Shown piece by piece: positions 45,491 through 56,249 of a stretch of 64,000 nucleotides of DNA (positions are counted from its first letter, which is position 1; the number at the start of each line of letters is the position of its first letter). This DNA comes from Uliginosibacterium aquaticum (GTDB lineage: Bacteria > Pseudomonadota > Gammaproteobacteria > Burkholderiales > Rhodocyclaceae), in the NCBI RefSeq assembly GCF_012972705.2, contig NZ_JABCSC020000004.1, forward strand, positions 1 to 64,000, written 5' to 3'. Under the pieces are notes generated by a model. It searched no databases, was not told the DNA's origin, and saw nothing but the letters and a program-made list of their open reading frames with translations. The position numbers and the translations under genes are program-made.

Positions 45491-45908
45491 GGGAAGTTCG
45501 TCAGGCAGTCGCTGTGTGCTTCGGCGCATGGAGGAAAGTCCGGGCCCCGCAGGGCAGGATGCCGGCTAACGGCCGGGCGCCGTGAGGCGACGGAAAGTGC
45601 AACAGAAAACATACCGCCGATGGCTCCGCAAGGAGATCAGGTAAGGTTGAAATGGTGTCAAGCCGAGCGTCAGCAAGGTTTGGCGCATTGCGCAAGCAGT
45701 GCGGGGTAAGAGCCCACCGCAGCTCCTGGTGACAGGGCTGGCTAGGTAAACCCCATCCGGGGCAAGGCCAAATAGGGGGGCGTTGATGTGGCCCGCAGAG
45801 CCCCCGGGTAGGCTGCTAGAGCGGCACGGTAACGTGTCGCCCAGAGGAATGACTGCCCCGTCGGTGCAAGCCGGCGCGACAGAACCCGGCTTATCGACGA
45901 ACTTCCCC
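45491..45908 (+). ncRNA. rnpB: RNase P RNA (class A)
   Basis: The catalytic RNA that matures tRNA 5' ends. Universally conserved blocks are visible: GAGGAAAGTCCGGGC at 45531-45545 and AGAACCCGGCTTATCG at 45881-45896. The two ends pair perfectly (GGGAAGTTCGTC at 45491-45502 with GACGAACTTCCC at 45896-45907), forming helix P1. Length is about 418 nt. The gene lies between the HD-GYP gene and mraZ. Confidence 0.96.
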
Positions 45909-46091
45909 CTCCGTTTCTCCTCGCGCAACGCACCCTTTGCGCAGCCCCTCTCCTTTTGTTCTTGTCTGCCAAGGCTTTGGCTTGTTTGCTGCCGTGAGGC
46001 TTGTTGTCCTCTGTTTGGCGCCGCTGGCCGCCGCACCAGCCTCCTGTCCGCAAGTCCTTGTTCGCGCGCCGCTTTTCCCCGGCGAGCGAGC

Positions 46092-46120
46092 TTGACCGCG
46101 CTTTTCTTTCCAACTAGAGT
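46092..46120 (+). promoter_or_regulatory. Promoter of the mraZ/dcw cluster
   Basis: TTGACC (46092-46097) and TAGAGT (46115-46120) are separated by exactly 17 bp. Transcription would start near 46127. The TGG repeats begin at the last base of the -10. Confidence 0.65.
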
Positions 46121-46164
46121 GGAGCGAAGTGGGATAAAAGGGATAAAAGTGGGTTGGTGTGGCG
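46120..46164 (+). promoter_or_regulatory. MraZ-box array, five repeats at 10 bp spacing
   Basis: TGGAG, TGGGA, GGGAT, TGGGT and TGGCG start at 46120, 46130, 46140, 46150 and 46160, exactly one helical turn apart. MraZ of E. coli binds TGGGN repeats separated by 5 bp and represses its own operon. Placement over the transcription start fits autorepression. The third repeat deviates from the consensus. Confidence 0.7.
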
Positions 46165-46216
46165 CTTGGCTTGTGCGCTGGCCTGCTCCCTGTTCCGGGG
46201 TCAATGAGGGGGATGG

Positions 46217-46669
46217 ATGTCTTTCCAGGGTGCTTCAGTGCTCAGTCTCGATGCGAAGGGTCGCTTAAGCGTTCCGGCGCGGCATCGTGACGCGCTGATG
46301 GCGCGCTGTGGCGGCAACTTGGTCCTCACCACGCATCCGCATGGTTGTCTGCTGGTTTATCCGGCGCCGGAGTGGGAGCCGATTCGCGACCAGATCCTGG
46401 CCATTCCGAGCATGAATGTGGCTGCAGCCAACCTGCGCCGCCTGCTGGTTGGCAATGCGCTGGATGAATCCATGGATGCCAGCGGCCGGGTGCTGGTGGC
46501 ACCCGAGTTGCGGGCCTGGGCCCAGCTGGACAAGCAGGTTCGCCTAATGGGGCTGGGTACCCATTTTGAGTTGTGGTCGGAAGCCGTCTGGCAGCAGAAG
46601 CAGGCCGAGGCGGCTGCGCAGTTCGCGAGCGGCGAGTTGCCGCCCGGATTTGAAAACCTCGTGCTGTGA
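46217..46669 (+). CDS. mraZ: Transcriptional regulator MraZ
   Basis: A 150-residue protein with two SpoVT/AbrB-like DNA-binding halves. The two hallmark DxxxGR motifs are [14 protein letters not shown] (about residues 11-24) and [14 protein letters not shown] (about 89-102). It forms a ring oligomer and represses the mra/dcw promoter. The start is ATG 46217 with GGGGGATGG upstream. Its stop overlaps the rsmH GTG. Confidence 0.95.
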   Translation: MSFQGASVLSLDAKGRLSVPARHRDALMARCGGNLVLTTHPHGCLLVYPAPEWEPIRDQILAIPSMNVAAANLRRLLVGNALDESMDASGRVLVAPELRAWAQLDKQVRLMGLGTHFELWSEAVWQQKQAEAAAQFASGELPPGFENLVL

Positions 46670-47616
46670 GCGGCGAGTTCAGTCACATCACCGTCCTTCT
46701 GAATGAGGCGGTTGAGGCATTGGCGATCCGCCCGGACGGGGTGTACGTGGATGCGACCTTCGGACGCGGCGGGCACAGCGGGCGAATTCTGGCTGCGCTG
46801 GGGCCGGTTGGGCGGCTGATTGCGTTTGATCGCGATCCGCGCGCCATCGAGGCGGGCAGGGCGCTGAACGATCCGCGTCTGACGCTGGTGCATGAGCCTT
46901 TCTCGGCCTTTGCCGGGGAGCTGGATGCGCTCGGGGTCGGGGCGGTGGATGGGGTGTTGATGGATTTGGGGGTGTCGTCACCGCAGTTGGATGACGCGAG
47001 CCGGGGCATGAGTTTCAGGTTTGATGCGCCGCTGGATATGCGCATGGATCCGACGCGGGGTGAAACCGCAGCGGAGTGGCTGGCCCGCGCGAGCGTGGCC
47101 GAGATCTCCAATGTATTGAGGGAGTACGGAGATGAGCGGTTTGCTTACGCGATTGCAAAGGCGATTGACGCTGCTAGGCAGGGGGGCAATGTTGCTACCA
47201 CAGGACAGCTTGCCGAGATCGTTGCGGCGACCGTCCGCACGCGCGAGCCGGGGCAGCACCCGGCGACGCGCACCTTCCAGGCTCTACGGATTTGCGTCAA
47301 CCGCGAGCTTGAAGAGCTGTCGCTGATCCTGCCGCAGGCTGTGTCACGCTTGAAAACTGAGGGGAGACTGGTGGTGATTGCCTTCCATTCGCTGGAAGAC
47401 CGCATCGTGAAGCGCTTCATGCGTGATCACGCGAAGCCGCCTGCGCTGCCGAAAGGCTTGCCGATTCGGGAAGCCGAACGTCCGCAGCCGCCCTTGCTGC
47501 TGGTTGGCGATGCGATCAAACCTTCGAAGGCGGAAGTGGCCGCCAACCCACGTTCGCGCAGCGCCATCATGCGGGTGGCTGCGCGCAGTGCTTCGGCCTG
47601 GGAGTATGCGGGATGA
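46666..47616 (+). CDS. rsmH: 16S rRNA m4C1402 methyltransferase RsmH
   Basis: A 316-residue SAM-dependent methyltransferase (formerly MraW). The SAM site shows [16 protein letters not shown]; further sites are [19 protein letters not shown] and [15 protein letters not shown]. It modifies C1402 in the ribosomal P site. The GTG start at 46666 overlaps the mraZ stop, and its own stop overlaps ftsL by four bases. Confidence 0.96.
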   Translation: MSGEFSHITVLLNEAVEALAIRPDGVYVDATFGRGGHSGRILAALGPVGRLIAFDRDPRAIEAGRALNDPRLTLVHEPFSAFAGELDALGVGAVDGVLMDLGVSSPQLDDASRGMSFRFDAPLDMRMDPTRGETAAEWLARASVAEISNVLREYGDERFAYAIAKAIDAARQGGNVATTGQLAEIVAATVRTREPGQHPATRTFQALRICVNRELEELSLILPQAVSRLKTEGRLVVIAFHSLEDRIVKRFMRDHAKPPALPKGLPIREAERPQPPLLLVGDAIKPSKAEVAANPRSRSAIMRVAARSASAWEYAG

Positions 47617-47891
47617 TCCGTTTCACCGCTTTCCTGATGATTGCTGTCGTGGCCAGTTCGCTCGGTGTAGTGGCCTCGCAGCACAGCTCGCGCAAGCTGG
47701 TCACCGCAATCGAGCGCGAGCAGGTGCGCACCCACAATCTTGAAGTGGAATGGACCCAGCTCGATATCGAGCAGCAGGCTGTAGCCGCATTGCCTACCGT
47801 CGAGCGCTTCGCTCGTAGCACCTTGCGCATGCAGGCTCCCGTCAGGGATGCCGAGATCACGCTGGACCCGGCAGGAGGCGGGCGCGGATGA
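47613..47891 (+). CDS. ftsL: Cell division protein FtsL
   Basis: A 92-residue bitopic protein. One transmembrane helix at about residues 3-22 is followed by a periplasmic coiled coil. It forms a complex with FtsB and FtsQ that activates FtsWI. Its position between rsmH and ftsI is diagnostic; sequence conservation is low, as is normal. Confidence 0.9.
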   Translation: MIRFTAFLMIAVVASSLGVVASQHSSRKLVTAIEREQVRTHNLEVEWTQLDIEQQAVAALPTVERFARSTLRMQAPVRDAEITLDPAGGGRG

Positions 47892-49630
47892 AGCACACAC
47901 ACAGTTTCAATCACAATCCCCTGCTGTCGAAGCGCCTGCCAGAGTGGCGCGCCCGTTTGGTGCTGATCGCCCTGCTCAGCGGCTCGGTGGTGCTCGGCGC
48001 ACGTGCCATGTATCTGCAAGGGGTGAACAAGGAATTCCTGCAGCGCAAGGGTGAGTCGCGTTACGCCCGTACGCTGGAGCTCTCCGCCAACCGCGGCAAG
48101 GTGGTGGATCGCAATGGCGATACCCTGGCCACCAGTACTCCGGTCAAATCCATTGCAGTTATTCCTGACATGGCGCAGCTGGGCGCGGGCGAGGTGGCTC
48201 AGCTCGGCAAGATCCTTGATCTGAACCTGACGGACATCAATCGCAAGCTCGCCAGCGGCAAGGACTACGTGTTCCTGTCGCGCGCTGTGGCACCAGACGT
48301 AGCAGACCGGGTGATGGCGCTCAAGTTGCCCGGCGTGCAGGCGCAGGACGAGTACCGCCGCTACTACCCGACTGGCGAGATGGCCGCACATCTGGTGGGC
48401 TTCACCAACGTGGATGACCGTGGGCAGGAAGGCGTGGAGCTGGCCTTCAATGACATGCTGACCGGCAAGCCGGGCTCGCGCCGGGTGATCAAGGATCGTC
48501 GCGGCCAGATCGTGGAAGACGTGGAAACCATCCGTCGTCCTCAGGATGGTGGCAACCTGCAGCTGGCCATCGACGCCAAGATCCAGTATCTGGCCTATAG
48601 CGCGCTCAAGCAGGCTGTGCAGCAACACAAGGCCAAAGCCGGCTCCGCCGTGGTGCTGGATGCCAGGACCGGCGAAGTGCTGGCGCTGGTGAACAACCCG
48701 ACCTACAACCCGAACAATCGGGTGAAACTCTCGGGCGAGCAGCTGCGCAATCGGGTGATGACGGACAGCTTCGAGCCGGGTTCGACGATGAAGCCTTTTG
48801 TGGCTGCAATGGCACTCGAATCCAATCGCTTCCGCGCCGATACCATGATCGATACGCTCGGCGGCAAGATGACCATTGATGGCGCCACGATCAGCGATTC
48901 ACATTCGCATGGCATGCTGAGTGTGGCCCAGGTCATCCAGAAGTCCTCGAATATCGGCTCGGCGCGCATGGCCTTGGCCTTCCCGGCGCAGCACATGTGG
49001 GAGCTGTACGACGATCTGGGCTTTGGCAAGCCGCTCAAGCTGGGTTTTCCCGGTGAGGTGGGTGGCCGCTTGCGGCCCTGGAAAAGCTGGCGCCCGATCG
49101 AGCAGGCCACCATGGCCTATGGTCATGGCGTATCGGTAACGCTGATGCAGTTGGCGCACGGTTACATGGCTTTCGCGCGCGATGGCGAGCTGATCCCGCT
49201 CTCCCTGACCCGGGTGGATGCTCCGCCACTGCATGGACAGCGAGTATTCAGCCCGGAGGTGGCAAGACAGGTGCGGGCCATGATGGAAAGCGTCACCCAA
49301 CCTGGCGGCACTGCTCCACTTGCGGCTGTGCCGGGCTACCGCGCTGCGGGCAAGACCGGTACTGCGTACAAACTTGAAAACGGCCGCTATACCAAGAAAT
49401 ACTTGGCGTCCTTCGTCGGTCTGGTGCCGGCTTCCGAGCCGCGTCTGATCGTGGCGGTGGCGATTGACGAGCCGAGTGTGGGGGGACACTACGGTGGCGA
49501 TGTGGCAGCACCTGTGTTCTCACAGATTTCCGCTGGCGCCTTGCGTACGCTCGGGGTGCGTCCGGATGCGCCGATCACGCCGCAGCAGGTGGCGCAGCAG
49601 CAACTCGGCAAGAGCCGGGAGGCCATGTGA
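47888..49630 (+). CDS. ftsI: Peptidoglycan transpeptidase FtsI (PBP3)
   Basis: A 580-residue class B penicillin-binding protein. A transmembrane helix lies at about residues 20-40. The active-site Ser 299 is in STMK (299-302), followed by SSN and KTG (AAGKTGTAYK). It cross-links septal peptidoglycan with the glycosyltransferase FtsW. It overlaps ftsL by four bases and murE by four bases. Confidence 0.96.
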   Translation: MKHTHSFNHNPLLSKRLPEWRARLVLIALLSGSVVLGARAMYLQGVNKEFLQRKGESRYARTLELSANRGKVVDRNGDTLATSTPVKSIAVIPDMAQLGAGEVAQLGKILDLNLTDINRKLASGKDYVFLSRAVAPDVADRVMALKLPGVQAQDEYRRYYPTGEMAAHLVGFTNVDDRGQEGVELAFNDMLTGKPGSRRVIKDRRGQIVEDVETIRRPQDGGNLQLAIDAKIQYLAYSALKQAVQQHKAKAGSAVVLDARTGEVLALVNNPTYNPNNRVKLSGEQLRNRVMTDSFEPGSTMKPFVAAMALESNRFRADTMIDTLGGKMTIDGATISDSHSHGMLSVAQVIQKSSNIGSARMALAFPAQHMWELYDDLGFGKPLKLGFPGEVGGRLRPWKSWRPIEQATMAYGHGVSVTLMQLAHGYMAFARDGELIPLSLTRVDAPPLHGQRVFSPEVARQVRAMMESVTQPGGTAPLAAVPGYRAAGKTGTAYKLENGRYTKKYLASFVGLVPASEPRLIVAVAIDEPSVGGHYGGDVAAPVFSQISAGALRTLGVRPDAPITPQQVAQQQLGKSREAM

Positions 49631-51129
49631 CCAGTCCTCTGGCCGGCGCCATCATGGCCCTGCTTGCAGCCAGCGGTTGCCAGCCGAAGCGGGTGAGTGC
49701 CGACTCGCGCAAGATCCAGCCTGGTGATGTGTTCCTGGCGTATCCCGGGCATGCCAGCGATGGTCGCCAATACATCGCCGCTGCTGTTGAGCGTGGCGCC
49801 GCAGCGGTGCTGTGGGAGCGTGAAAATTTCGAATGGGATCCGGCCATTGCCGTCCCCAATCTGCCCGTTGATCGTCTGCGCCACATGGCTAGCGACATTG
49901 CCGACGAGGTTTTCGGAAGACCCTCCGAAGCCTTGTGGATGGTGGGCGTGAGTGGCACCAACGGCAAGACTTCGATCTCGCAGTGGATTGCCCGCGCAAT
50001 GTGCGGGCTGGGGCGCAAGTGTGCGGTGATCGGAACACTGGGCTCGGGTTTCCCCGGGCGTCTGGTGCAGACCGGCAACACCACCCCGGATGCCATCGTG
50101 CTGCAGGAAGACCTGGCTCGTTTCCGTTCCGAAGGGGCTGAGGCGATTGCCATGGAGGTCTCGTCGATCGGTCTTGATCAGGGGCGGGTGGCAGGCTGTC
50201 GCATGGATGTGGCGGTCTTCACGAACCTGACCCGTGATCATCTCGACTACCACCACACCATGGAGGCCTATGCGGCCGCCAAGGCCAAGCTTTTCGACAT
50301 GCCTGGCCTCAAGGCCGCGATCCTGAACTTTGATGATCTGATGGGGGTGATGCTGGCGCGCCGGCTGGCCGCCGCCGGCGTTGTTCAGGTGACTGGCTAC
50401 AGCGTGATTCCGGACAACACCAGTGCCGCGCCCGCACAGCACATGCTGGTAGCAGAAAAACTGCGCACGACGCAGACGGGAATGCGTTTTACCGTGAGCT
50501 ACGATGGACAGCGCGCCGAGATGAGCGTGGGCTTGGTCGGCCAATTCAATGTCTCCAATCTGCTGGCGGTGATCGGAGTTCTGCTGCACTCCGGTTACAG
50601 TTTCGAGCAGGCCATTGCGGCCAGCCGTGAGCTCACACCCCCGGAGGGCCGCATGCAGACCCTGGGCGGCATTGGCGAACCGCTGGTGGTGGTGGATTAC
50701 GCCCATACGCCTGATGCGCTGGAGCAGGCGCTCCATGCGCTGGCCCACACTGTGGATTCACGGCAGGGCCAACTGTGCTGTGTGTTCGGATGTGGCGGTG
50801 ATCGTGACCCTGGCAAGCGCGCCCTGATGGGCGAGGTGGCTGCCCGCCTTGCCATGAAGGTCGTCATTACCAGCGACAACCCGCGCAGCGAAGATCCGCA
50901 CACCATCATCCGCCAGGTTGCCGAGGGCGCGCCACAGGCGCAATGCATCACGGATCGTGCTGAAGCTATCCGCAGCGCGGTGATGGCGGCGCATGCCAAT
51001 GACGTAATCTTGGTTGCCGGCAAGGGGCATGAGGATTATCAGGAGGTGGCCGGCAAAAAACACCATTTCAGCGACGCGGAGCATGCCAGTGCAGCCCTGA
51101 CTGCCTGGTCACGGGAGGCACGCGCATGA
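49627..51129 (+). CDS. murE: UDP-MurNAc-tripeptide synthetase MurE (meso-DAP adding)
   Basis: A 500-residue Mur ligase. The ATP site is VSGTNGKTS (about residues 111-119). DNPR, in ITSDNPRSEDP, is the signature of enzymes that add meso-diaminopimelate. The GTG start at 49627 overlaps the ftsI stop; its own stop overlaps murF. Confidence 0.96.
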   Translation: MTSPLAGAIMALLAASGCQPKRVSADSRKIQPGDVFLAYPGHASDGRQYIAAAVERGAAAVLWERENFEWDPAIAVPNLPVDRLRHMASDIADEVFGRPSEALWMVGVSGTNGKTSISQWIARAMCGLGRKCAVIGTLGSGFPGRLVQTGNTTPDAIVLQEDLARFRSEGAEAIAMEVSSIGLDQGRVAGCRMDVAVFTNLTRDHLDYHHTMEAYAAAKAKLFDMPGLKAAILNFDDLMGVMLARRLAAAGVVQVTGYSVIPDNTSAAPAQHMLVAEKLRTTQTGMRFTVSYDGQRAEMSVGLVGQFNVSNLLAVIGVLLHSGYSFEQAIAASRELTPPEGRMQTLGGIGEPLVVVDYAHTPDALEQALHALAHTVDSRQGQLCCVFGCGGDRDPGKRALMGEVAARLAMKVVITSDNPRSEDPHTIIRQVAEGAPQAQCITDRAEAIRSAVMAAHANDVILVAGKGHEDYQEVAGKKHHFSDAEHASAALTAWSREARA

Positions 51130-52493
51130 TGCATCTGCAGGAAGCAGCTCTTGCCACCGGTGGCCGTTGCAACGGTGGCGATCCGCTGTTCTCGGCTGTC
51201 AGCACGGATACCCGCGCAGATCTGGGGGGGAAACTCTTCATCGCGTTGCGTGGCGAGCGTTTCGATGCCCACGATTTTCTCGCCCAGGCCGCCGCGCAGG
51301 GGGCGGTGGCAGCACTCGTTGATGAGCGTAGCGATCTGGTGGCACCGGCGGGGCTGCCGCTGCTGCGGGTGGCTGATACCCGCCTTGCGTTAGGCGCCTT
51401 GGCGGCGCACTGGCGTAACAAGTTTGTGCTTCCGCTGATCGGCGTGACCGGCAGCAACGGCAAGACCACGGTCAAGGAAATGTGCGCCGCGATTCTGCGT
51501 GCCTGGCTTGGCGGGGACACCGTGCTGGCGACCGAAGGCAACCTGAATAATGACATCGGCTTGCCGCAGATGTTGTTGCGCCTTTCGGCCAATCATCGGG
51601 CGGCCGTGATCGAAATGGGCATGAACCACCCGGGCGAGATCGCCTATCTGGCCGGGCTGGCGAAGCCGAGCGTGGCGATCGTGACCAACGCCCAGCGCGC
51701 ACATCTGGCGGGTATGCGGGGGCTGCTCGCGGTGGCCGAAGAGAAAGGGCAGATCTTTGAGGCACTGAGCCCGGAAGGGGTGGCTATCATCAATGCCGAT
51801 GATGAGCACGCCGCTTACTGGCTTGAGCAGCACGGCGCAGCGAAGGTGCTTGGTTTTGGGCTGACGCAGCCCTGCGACGTGACCGCCAGTCTCGAAGCGC
51901 GTGCCTTCGGCAGCCTGTTGAAGCTGCAAACCCCGCAGGGGGAGGCGAGTTTCGAATTGCCGGTGCCCGGCGTGCATAACGTGAGAAACGCGCTGGGCGC
52001 GATCGCGGCTTGCCTTGCTGCTGGCGCACCACTGGATGCCTGCGTGCGTGGCCTCTCCGGCTTCACTGGAGCCAAAGGCCGTCTGCAGCGCAAGGATGGG
52101 CCGGCTGGCGCGATCTTGCTGGACGACACCTACAACGCCAATCCGGACTCGGTGCGTGCCGGCATCGACGTATTGGCTGCTACGCCCGGGGGCAAATTCC
52201 TGGTGCTCGGCGATATGGGTGAAATCGGCGAGATGAGTGCCCAGTATCACGACGAGATCGGCGGCTATGCCAAGAGTGCCGGCGTGGATCGCCTGTTCGC
52301 CCTGGGCGAGCAGAGCGCGCTGGCGGCCAATAATTTCGGCCCGGGCGCAGAGCATTTCACGAGCGTCGATGAACTGGCTGCGGCCTTGCGACCGCTGCTG
52401 GCGCCCGACGTGGTGGTGCTGGTGAAGGGCTCGCGCTTCATGCGCATGGAACGTGTGGTCGAGGCGCTGTGCTCGCCTCGAGAAAAGGACTGA
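51126..52493 (+). CDS. murF: UDP-MurNAc-pentapeptide synthetase MurF
   Basis: A 455-residue Mur ligase that adds D-Ala-D-Ala to the tripeptide. The ATP site is VTGSNGKTTVKE (about residues 107-118), with NLNNDIGLP and EMGMNHPGEI following. It overlaps murE by four bases and precedes mraY by six. Confidence 0.96.
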   Translation: MMHLQEAALATGGRCNGGDPLFSAVSTDTRADLGGKLFIALRGERFDAHDFLAQAAAQGAVAALVDERSDLVAPAGLPLLRVADTRLALGALAAHWRNKFVLPLIGVTGSNGKTTVKEMCAAILRAWLGGDTVLATEGNLNNDIGLPQMLLRLSANHRAAVIEMGMNHPGEIAYLAGLAKPSVAIVTNAQRAHLAGMRGLLAVAEEKGQIFEALSPEGVAIINADDEHAAYWLEQHGAAKVLGFGLTQPCDVTASLEARAFGSLLKLQTPQGEASFELPVPGVHNVRNALGAIAACLAAGAPLDACVRGLSGFTGAKGRLQRKDGPAGAILLDDTYNANPDSVRAGIDVLAATPGGKFLVLGDMGEIGEMSAQYHDEIGGYAKSAGVDRLFALGEQSALAANNFGPGAEHFTSVDELAAALRPLLAPDVVVLVKGSRFMRMERVVEALCSPREKD

Positions 52494-52499
52494 CAAGGG

Positions 52500-53588
52500 A
52501 TGCTACTCAAACTTGCGCTCTGGCTCGGGCAGGATATCCGTGCTTTCAATGTGTTCGGCTACATCACGCTGCGCACGATGCTGGCGGCACTGACGGCGCT
52601 GCTGATTTCCTTCATTTTCGGCCCGCCGCTGATCCGCTGGCTGGCGGCCAAGAAAATCGGCCAGGCCGTGCGTGATGATGGCCCCAAGAGCCATCTGACC
52701 AAGGCGGGTACGCCCACCATGGGTGGCGCCCTGATCCTGATTGCGATCGGCATCACCACCTTGTTGTGGGGGGATCTTTCGAACAAGTACATCTGGGTCG
52801 TGCTGGTGGTGACGCTGGGCTTTGGCGCGGTGGGCTGGGTAGATGACTGGCGCAAGGTAGTGCATCGCGATCCGAAAGGGCTGGCGAGCCGTTGGAAGTA
52901 TTTCTGGACCTCAGCGATCGCACTGGGGGCTGCCGTGTTTCTCGCTTACAACGCCGAAACGCCAGCCCATACCGAGCTGATCGTGCCCTTCTTCAAGTCG
53001 GTGGCCTATCCGCTGGGCATTTTCGGTTTCATCGCGCTGACCTATTTCGTGATCAATGGCACCAGCCACGCGGTGAATCTCACCGACGGTCTTGATGGCC
53101 TGGCCATCATGCCGACCGTGATGGTGGCCGCCGCGCTGGCGATATTCGCTTATGTGGCGGGCCACAAGGGGTTCTCTGCCTATCTCGGCGTGCCCTATAT
53201 CCAGGGCGCGGGGGAGCTGGCCGTGTTCTGTGGCGCGATGGCCGGCGCTGGCCTGGGCTTCCTGTGGTTCAACGCCTACCCGGCCGATGTTTTCATGGGC
53301 GACGTCGGCGCGCTGGCGCTCGGCGCTGCGCTGGGCACGGTGGCCGTAATCGTGCGTCAGGAAATCGTGCTCTTCATCATGGGCGGCCTGTTCGTCGCCG
53401 AGACGCTTTCAGTGATGCTGCAGGTGGCCTACTTCAAGTGGAGCGGTGGCAAGCGCATCTTCCGCATGGCTCCGCTGCATCACCACTACGAGCTGAGTGG
53501 CTGGAAGGAAACCCAGGTTGTGGTGCGCTTCTGGATCATCACCCTGATGCTGGTGTTGTTTGGCCTTTCAACCCTGAAACTGCGCTGA
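52500..53588 (+). CDS. mraY: Phospho-MurNAc-pentapeptide transferase MraY
   Basis: A 362-residue integral membrane enzyme with about ten helices. It transfers phospho-MurNAc-pentapeptide to undecaprenyl phosphate, giving lipid I. Conserved sites are [28 protein letters not shown] and APLHHHYE. The length is normal. Confidence 0.97.
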   Translation: MLLKLALWLGQDIRAFNVFGYITLRTMLAALTALLISFIFGPPLIRWLAAKKIGQAVRDDGPKSHLTKAGTPTMGGALILIAIGITTLLWGDLSNKYIWVVLVVTLGFGAVGWVDDWRKVVHRDPKGLASRWKYFWTSAIALGAAVFLAYNAETPAHTELIVPFFKSVAYPLGIFGFIALTYFVINGTSHAVNLTDGLDGLAIMPTVMVAAALAIFAYVAGHKGFSAYLGVPYIQGAGELAVFCGAMAGAGLGFLWFNAYPADVFMGDVGALALGAALGTVAVIVRQEIVLFIMGGLFVAETLSVMLQVAYFKWSGGKRIFRMAPLHHHYELSGWKETQVVVRFWIITLMLVLFGLSTLKLR

Positions 53589-53589
53589 A

Positions 53590-54975
53590 ATGAAACTGCA
53601 GGGCAACTATCTCGTACTGGGGCTGGGCGAATCCGGGCTGGCGATGGCACGCTGGCTCGTGCGCTGTGGTGCCCGTGTGCGGGTAGCTGATTCGCGCGCT
53701 ACACCGCCTGGCGTCGATGCGCTGCGCCGCGATTGTCCGCAAGCTGAAATCCTCTGTGCGCCGTTTGTGGAAAGCCTGCTCGAAGGCATCGATTGCCTCG
53801 CGTTGAGCCCGGGCCTGTCGGTCAATGAGCCGCTGGTGCTGGCCGCGCGCGCGCGCGGCATCCTGATTACGGGCGAGATCGAGCTCTTCATCGCTGCACT
53901 TGCAGCCATGGGGGAGCGGCAGCGCTGCAAGCTGGTCGCCATCACCGGCACCAATGGCAAGACCACCACCACCACGCTGGTGGGTGAGCTCGCGCGGGCC
54001 GCAGGGCGCGAGACCGCGGTGGCCGGCAATATTTCGCCCGCCGCGCTGGACGAACTCATGCGCCGCCTCGACGCCGGCAAGTTGCCCGAGGTGTGGGTTC
54101 TGGAGCTCTCAAGCTTCCAGCTGGAAACCACCGTTGCGCTGCATGCCGATGCTGCGGCGGTGCTGAATGTGACGGACGATCACCTCGATCGCCATGGTGC
54201 CATGGCTGCTTATGCCGCAAGCAAGGCCGGCATCTTCAACGGCCATGCGGTGCAAGTGGTGAATCGCGAGGATCACTGGGCCAGTCGCATGTTGCGCGAT
54301 GGCCATCGTCAGATCAGTTTCGGACTGGGCCAGCCTCCGGCAGGCGAGGACTTTGGCGTCATCAAGCATGCTGGCGAGCGCTGGCTGGCGCGCGGGCAAG
54401 AGCCACTGATGCCGGCGGCCGACGTTCCTCTGGCGGGGGACCACAATCTTGCCAATGTGCTGGCCGCGCTGGCGCTGTGCGTGGCCATCGATCTGCCCTT
54501 GGCACCATTGCTGCTGGCCGTGCAGAGCTTCAAGGGCTTGCCGCACCGGGTTGAGCGGGTGGCCGGGCGTGAAGATGGTGTGGTGTTCTACGACGACTCC
54601 AAGGGAACCAATGTAGGCGCCACCCTGGCGGCCCTTCAGGGTTTGGGGCGTAAGGTGGTGCTGATTGCCGGCGGAGACGGGAAGGGCCAGGATTTCTCGC
54701 CGCTCACCGAGGCCTTGCGCCAGCACGCGCGCGCGGTGGTCCTGATCGGTCGCGACGCGACCCGCCTGGAGGAGGAGACGCGCGCCAGCGGTGCTGACTA
54801 TGTGCATGCGGCAAGCATGGAGGAGGCGGTGCGGGTGGCAAATGCCAAAGCGGCGGCCGGCGATGCCGTGCTGCTCTCGCCAGCTTGCGCCAGCCTCGAC
54901 ATGTTCCGCAACTATGCGCATCGTGCCGAGGTTTTCATCACGGCGACACTGGCTTTGCCGGGGGTGAAGCCATGA
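53590..54975 (+). CDS. murD: UDP-MurNAc-L-Ala:D-Glu ligase MurD
   Basis: A 461-residue Mur ligase. An N-terminal nucleotide-binding part starts [16 protein letters not shown], the ATP site is [11 protein letters not shown], and ELSSFQLE and [11 protein letters not shown] follow. It adds D-glutamate to UDP-MurNAc-L-Ala. It follows mraY by one base and overlaps ftsW by four. Confidence 0.96.
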   Translation: MKLQGNYLVLGLGESGLAMARWLVRCGARVRVADSRATPPGVDALRRDCPQAEILCAPFVESLLEGIDCLALSPGLSVNEPLVLAARARGILITGEIELFIAALAAMGERQRCKLVAITGTNGKTTTTTLVGELARAAGRETAVAGNISPAALDELMRRLDAGKLPEVWVLELSSFQLETTVALHADAAAVLNVTDDHLDRHGAMAAYAASKAGIFNGHAVQVVNREDHWASRMLRDGHRQISFGLGQPPAGEDFGVIKHAGERWLARGQEPLMPAADVPLAGDHNLANVLAALALCVAIDLPLAPLLLAVQSFKGLPHRVERVAGREDGVVFYDDSKGTNVGATLAALQGLGRKVVLIAGGDGKGQDFSPLTEALRQHARAVVLIGRDATRLEEETRASGADYVHAASMEEAVRVANAKAAAGDAVLLSPACASLDMFRNYAHRAEVFITATLALPGVKP

Positions 54976-56249
54976 GGAGCATGAGCCTGCGTGCCGGCTT
55001 CGGTCTCTTTGGCGAGCGCGGCTTGGGCGAGAACCGGCTCGGTGGCGTTGTGCGTCCGGCGGGCGAGCTCGATCCGCTGCTGTTCTGGTCCTCGGCCTTG
55101 TTGCTGCTGTTCGGCCTGGTGATGGTGTATTCCTCGTCGATTGCGTTTGCCGAGGGCAGTCGCCTGTCCGGGCACCAGGCGCACTTCTTCTTGCTGCGCC
55201 ATACGATCTTTCTGGTCATGGGTCTGGTAGCGGGCGCCATTGCCTTTCAGGTGCCGGTGCGTAGCCTGCAGAAACTGGCGCCCTGGCTGGCCGGCTTAGG
55301 GTTGCTGGGGTTGATTCTGGTGCTGATTCCGCACATCGGCCGCGAGGTGAATGGTGCGCGGCGCTGGATTCCGATGGGCTTTGCCAATATCCAGCCGTCC
55401 GAGCTGATGAAGCTTGCGGTCGCGCTGTATGCGGCGGATTACACGGCGCGCAAGCTGCCGGACATGAAGAGTTTCAAGCGCGCCTTCCTGCCGATGTTCG
55501 GCATGATCGTGATGGTGGGGGCTTTGCTGCTGCGTGAGCCAGACTTCGGCGCCTTCGTGGTGATTAGCTGCATCGCCTTCGGTATCCTGTTTCTCGGTGG
55601 ACTGAACGCACGCATCTTTGCCTTGCTGCTGGTGCTGGCGCTGATCAGTTTTGTTTTGCTGATCTGGCTCTCACCCTATCGGCGAGAGCGCCTGTTTGGC
55701 TTCTCCGACCCCTGGAAGGATGCCCTCGGCAGCGGTTATCAGCTCTCTCATGCACTGATTGCTTTCGGACGTGGCGAGTGGCTGGGCGTGGGCCTGGGCG
55801 GCAGCGTCGAAAAGCTCTTCTATCTGCCCGAGGCGCATACCGATTTCCTGCTCGCAGTGATTGCCGAGGAGCTTGGCTTCGCGGGTGTGCTGGTGGTCAT
55901 CACCCTGTTCGCGATCCTCGTGCAGCGCGCCTTTGCAATTGCCCGCCGCGCCCATCAGCTTGAGCATCATTTTGCGGGCCTGGTCGCGCAAGGCATTGGT
56001 TTGTGGATCGGCGTGCAATCCTTTATCAACATGGGCGTAAACATGGGGGTGCTGCCGACCAAGGGCCTCACTCTGCCGCTGATGAGCTTTGGCGGTTCCG
56101 GCATCCTTGCTAACTGCCTGGCGCTGGCCATCCTCTTGCGTATTGATTGGGAAAATCGTCAGCCGCCTCGCGCCAGCGGTCTTGGCAGTTTCGACATGGC
56201 CGCTGCGCACCGTGTAGCAAGCCCCTCACGTGAAGGGATGGCGCCATGA
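54972..56249 (+). CDS. ftsW: Septal peptidoglycan glycosyltransferase FtsW
   Basis: A 425-residue SEDS protein with about ten transmembrane helices, after a cytoplasmic N-terminus of about 35 residues. Conserved parts include INGARRWI-like [19 protein letters not shown] and the late segment [19 protein letters not shown]. It polymerises glycan strands with FtsI. ATG 54972 overlaps the murD stop. Its end overlaps murG by four bases. Confidence 0.95.
   Translation: MRSMSLRAGFGLFGERGLGENRLGGVVRPAGELDPLLFWSSALLLLFGLVMVYSSSIAFAEGSRLSGHQAHFFLLRHTIFLVMGLVAGAIAFQVPVRSLQKLAPWLAGLGLLGLILVLIPHIGREVNGARRWIPMGFANIQPSELMKLAVALYAADYTARKLPDMKSFKRAFLPMFGMIVMVGALLLREPDFGAFVVISCIAFGILFLGGLNARIFALLLVLALISFVLLIWLSPYRRERLFGFSDPWKDALGSGYQLSHALIAFGRGEWLGVGLGGSVEKLFYLPEAHTDFLLAVIAEELGFAGVLVVITLFAILVQRAFAIARRAHQLEHHFAGLVAQGIGLWIGVQSFINMGVNMGVLPTKGLTLPLMSFGGSGILANCLALAILLRIDWENRQPPRASGLGSFDMAAAHRVASPSREGMAP

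Larger units (their letters stand above)
45909..46216 (+). other. rnpB-mraZ intergenic region
   Basis: A 308 bp stretch. It holds a weak hairpin at 45923-45942 (GCGCAA/TTGCGC) followed by a T-rich stretch near 45952-45966, possibly the rnpB terminator. The mraZ promoter (46092-46120) and MraZ repeats (46120-46164) follow. No gene is seen. Confidence 0.6.

Noticed and set aside
45566-46204. Minus-strand frame of 212 codons between the HD-GYP gene and mraZ
   Set aside because: It lies opposite the RNase P RNA and the mraZ promoter.
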